Source: Deltaproteobacteria bacterium YD0425bin51 (GTDB taxonomy: Bacteria; Desulfobacterota; Desulfobacteria; Desulfobacterales; YD0425bin51). From it: a stretch of DNA of 64,000 bases. Where the stretch lies: contig PDZS01000018.1 in NCBI GenBank assembly GCA_002753225.1, positions 19,272 through 83,271 of the forward strand, written 5' to 3'. A program made the position numbers and the translations under genes. Every line of letters starts with the position of its first letter. The first letter of the stretch is position 1. Below the pieces are notes generated by a model that worked only from the letters and a program-made list of their open reading frames with translations, searched no databases and was not told the origin of the DNA. Below, one piece after another: positions 62,466 to 64,000 of the stretch.

Positions 62466-63380
62466 ATGCTTAAAACATATAAATTGCAGGATGGAAAAAT
62501 TTTAGAATCATGTTCTGAAATTAATGATATTATGGTTTTTGTTTCTCCTGATGAAAAAGAGCGTCAAAAGCTAATTGAAGAATATAAACTCGATGAACAT
62601 ACTTTAAATTCAGCTCTTGATCCTGATGAATTATCAAGAATGGAGTTTGAACCTGAACATATTGCCATCATATATAAACGTCCAAGAAATTATTCCAGTG
62701 AAGATGAACTTGAGTTTAAAGTTATATCTAGTGGACTTTTCATTTTTAAAGATAAATTAATTATAGTTCAGCCAGATGATATTTTTTTATTTAACGGCAA
62801 ACCTTTTAATAAAGTAACTACTCTTACTGAAATAATGCTGAAACTAATCTCACGATCTATTTTTCATTTTCTAGAACATCTGAGGATTATTAACGTAGTT
62901 TCTGACAAACTTGAAGATAAAATCAATTCTGCAATGGAAAATAAATATTTACTAAACCTTTTTACTTTAGAAAAAAGTATGGTTTATTATCTTAACGCCA
63001 TAGATTCAAATGATATGCTTCTTGAAAAACTTAAAAAAAACTCGTCTAAAATTTCATTTAATTCAGATGAAATGGAATATCTAGACGATATTATAGTAGA
63101 AAACAGTCAATGCAACAGACTTGCAGGAATATACTCAAATATTTTAGCAAGCCTTATGGATGCAAGAGCTTCTATAGTTGGAAATAATTTAAACGTTTTA
63201 ATGAAAAGGCTAAACATTATTACTATTGGTATAATGCTTCCAACACTTATTGTATCTGTCTTCTCAATGAACGTACCAATTCCTTTGTCTGAACATACTT
63301 GGGCATTTTGGATCATCATAGGGTCATCTTTAGCCGCTGTATTAGGATTTGTCTATTTTTGGCGTCGTATTGGGTGGTAA
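62466..63380 (+). CDS. CorA-family divalent metal transporter with SMN in place of GMN
   Basis: 304 residues. The long N-terminal cytoplasmic domain and stalk helix are followed by two C-terminal membrane helices (about 247-267 and 278-298). The pore-mouth motif, usually YGMN, reads FSMNVPIPL here. CorA proteins form pentameric Mg2+/Co2+ channels; the Gly-to-Ser change at the selectivity motif may alter ion choice. The 3' end overlaps the convergent lolA by 39 bases. Confidence 0.88.
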   Translation: MLKTYKLQDGKILESCSEINDIMVFVSPDEKERQKLIEEYKLDEHTLNSALDPDELSRMEFEPEHIAIIYKRPRNYSSEDELEFKVISSGLFIFKDKLIIVQPDDIFLFNGKPFNKVTTLTEIMLKLISRSIFHFLEHLRIINVVSDKLEDKINSAMENKYLLNLFTLEKSMVYYLNAIDSNDMLLEKLKKNSSKISFNSDEMEYLDDIIVENSQCNRLAGIYSNILASLMDARASIVGNNLNVLMKRLNIITIGIMLPTLIVSVFSMNVPIPLSEHTWAFWIIIGSSLAAVLGFVYFWRRIGW

Positions 63381-63989
63381 AATAGTCATTTTGATATTTA
63401 GCTTTTCATTAGAAAAGGTTATCTTTGTATAATCTTCATGTGATTCTTGAATAAGAATTTGGGATATAGAAAAATTATCTTTTGATATTTTAAGTTCTAT
63501 AAATTTTATATATTTTCTCAAGTTCTCATTTTTTGGAATTAATGATAATCTAATTCTTTTTTCTTCTTCTTTAAAAGAGATATCATAAATATCTTTTTTA
63601 TCATTAAAGTTACCCGATATAAGAGAAGTTATCTGGCTAATTATCTTGCATATTCTTTCTTGATTTGGAACTAAAAGCTGCTTCCAATTCCCATCTATGA
63701 ACTCATATTTAGTTACACTGTTATTTGTAGCAATAAGTATTAATTTAAAAGGGTTAACTGTTTTAAAACATATTTTATCCGGAGATTCAAAAAAAAATTT
63801 CCCAGTTGATTTGCTATCTTCACTTAAAAAAGATATATGCTTTTCTTGAAAAAAATCTGCTTCTATATATTTAATCCCTTTAAACTTTCTTTCAATAAGA
63901 TTAATAACTTCATCTGAGGGATATAATTCATTATTTACACTAGAAATAAAAAAAAATAAAAAGACCAATAACATCCAAATATTATTCAT
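63342..63989 (-). CDS. lolA: LolA-type outer-membrane lipoprotein carrier
   Basis: 215 residues with a signal peptide (about 1-20). The open half-barrel LolA pattern is visible: ANFQQ-like EADFFQEKHISFLSE, STGKFFFESPDKICFK and PFKLILIATNNSVTKYE. It carries lipoproteins from the inner to the outer membrane. Sequence identity within this family is low, so a related lipoprotein-binding role cannot be excluded. The gene lies close to the window end and is complete. Confidence 0.82.
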   Translation of the reverse strand: MNNIWMLLVFLFFFISSVNNELYPSDEVINLIERKFKGIKYIEADFFQEKHISFLSEDSKSTGKFFFESPDKICFKTVNPFKLILIATNNSVTKYEFIDGNWKQLLVPNQERICKIISQITSLISGNFNDKKDIYDISFKEEEKRIRLSLIPKNENLRKYIKFIELKISKDNFSISQILIQESHEDYTKITFSNEKLNIKMTILPPNTTPKIDKS

Positions 63990-64000
63990 ATTTTTAAAAA

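Noticed and set aside
1..64000. tRNA, rRNA, CRISPR, integrase or transposase genes
   Set aside because: I looked in the intergenic gaps and at gene products on both strands and saw none; most gaps are under 180 bases.

Overview
The window is about 64 kb of AT-rich (by eye roughly one third G+C), gene-dense bacterial chromosome with a Gram-negative gene set (lolA, kdsB, TauE-type permease, lipoproteins). The best fit is a low-G+C member of the Desulfobacterota (Desulfobacterales and relatives). The pointers are the HisF subtype, a FlgM cluster with a DVU0524-type partner, a stand-alone membrane complex I without NADH-module genes, MvhD/MetV/MetF genes, LarB, and many multidomain histidine kinases. 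This placement is inference from gene families. I see no rRNA, tRNA, CRISPR array, insertion sequence or phage gene. The only stretch over 300 bp without a gene is 52508-52902, which holds two tandem attenuator-like RNA elements.

Layout. 1-2344: cvpA (5' truncated), mazG, hisH, hisF (+). 2346-4450: flagellar anti-sigma cluster (flgM, its DVU0524-type partner, small unknowns) with a Nudix hydrolase (-). 4524-12456: a seven-gene signalling operon (-) made of response regulator, TauE/SafE permease, membrane protein, an atypical PEP-synthase-like ATP-grasp protein, Cache kinase, regulator and kinase. 12626-24082: complex I operon nuoABCDHIJK, two MrpD/NuoL-type subunits flanking an 81-aa membrane protein, then nuoM and nuoN (-), with a near-consensus promoter at 24138-24166.

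24263-35374 (+) is the most unusual region. Two 61-aa peptides share the motif GKILKIKxGYNPNSSS and are embedded among a radical SAM/SPASM enzyme, a TlpA-like lipoprotein, a phosphoesterase-thioredoxin-DsbD fusion, a degenerate phosphoesterase-TPR lipoprotein, a TPR membrane protein and a hybrid kinase. Nearly all junctions overlap or are a few bases apart. I read this as a candidate peptide-modification (RiPP-like) envelope system that I cannot match to a named one.

35371-43886: HD-GYP and pseudo-receiver/Hpt signalling pair, a ModE-type regulator, larB, kdsB, a coiled-coil membrane protein, guaA, efp and a winged-helix protein. 43918-52507 (-): a six-gene set with a sigma-54 activator, dual HD/HD-GYP protein, atypical SDR, two tandem PF04392 binding proteins and a sensor-MFS fusion whose C-terminus is encoded by a GC-rich palindromic repeat. 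52903-60524 (+): mvhD-like, metV and metF (methyl branch of the Wood-Ljungdahl pathway), then three glutamate-synthase-related genes, preceded by the tandem attenuators. 60539-63989: bioD and bioF (-), a CorA-type transporter (+) and lolA (-).
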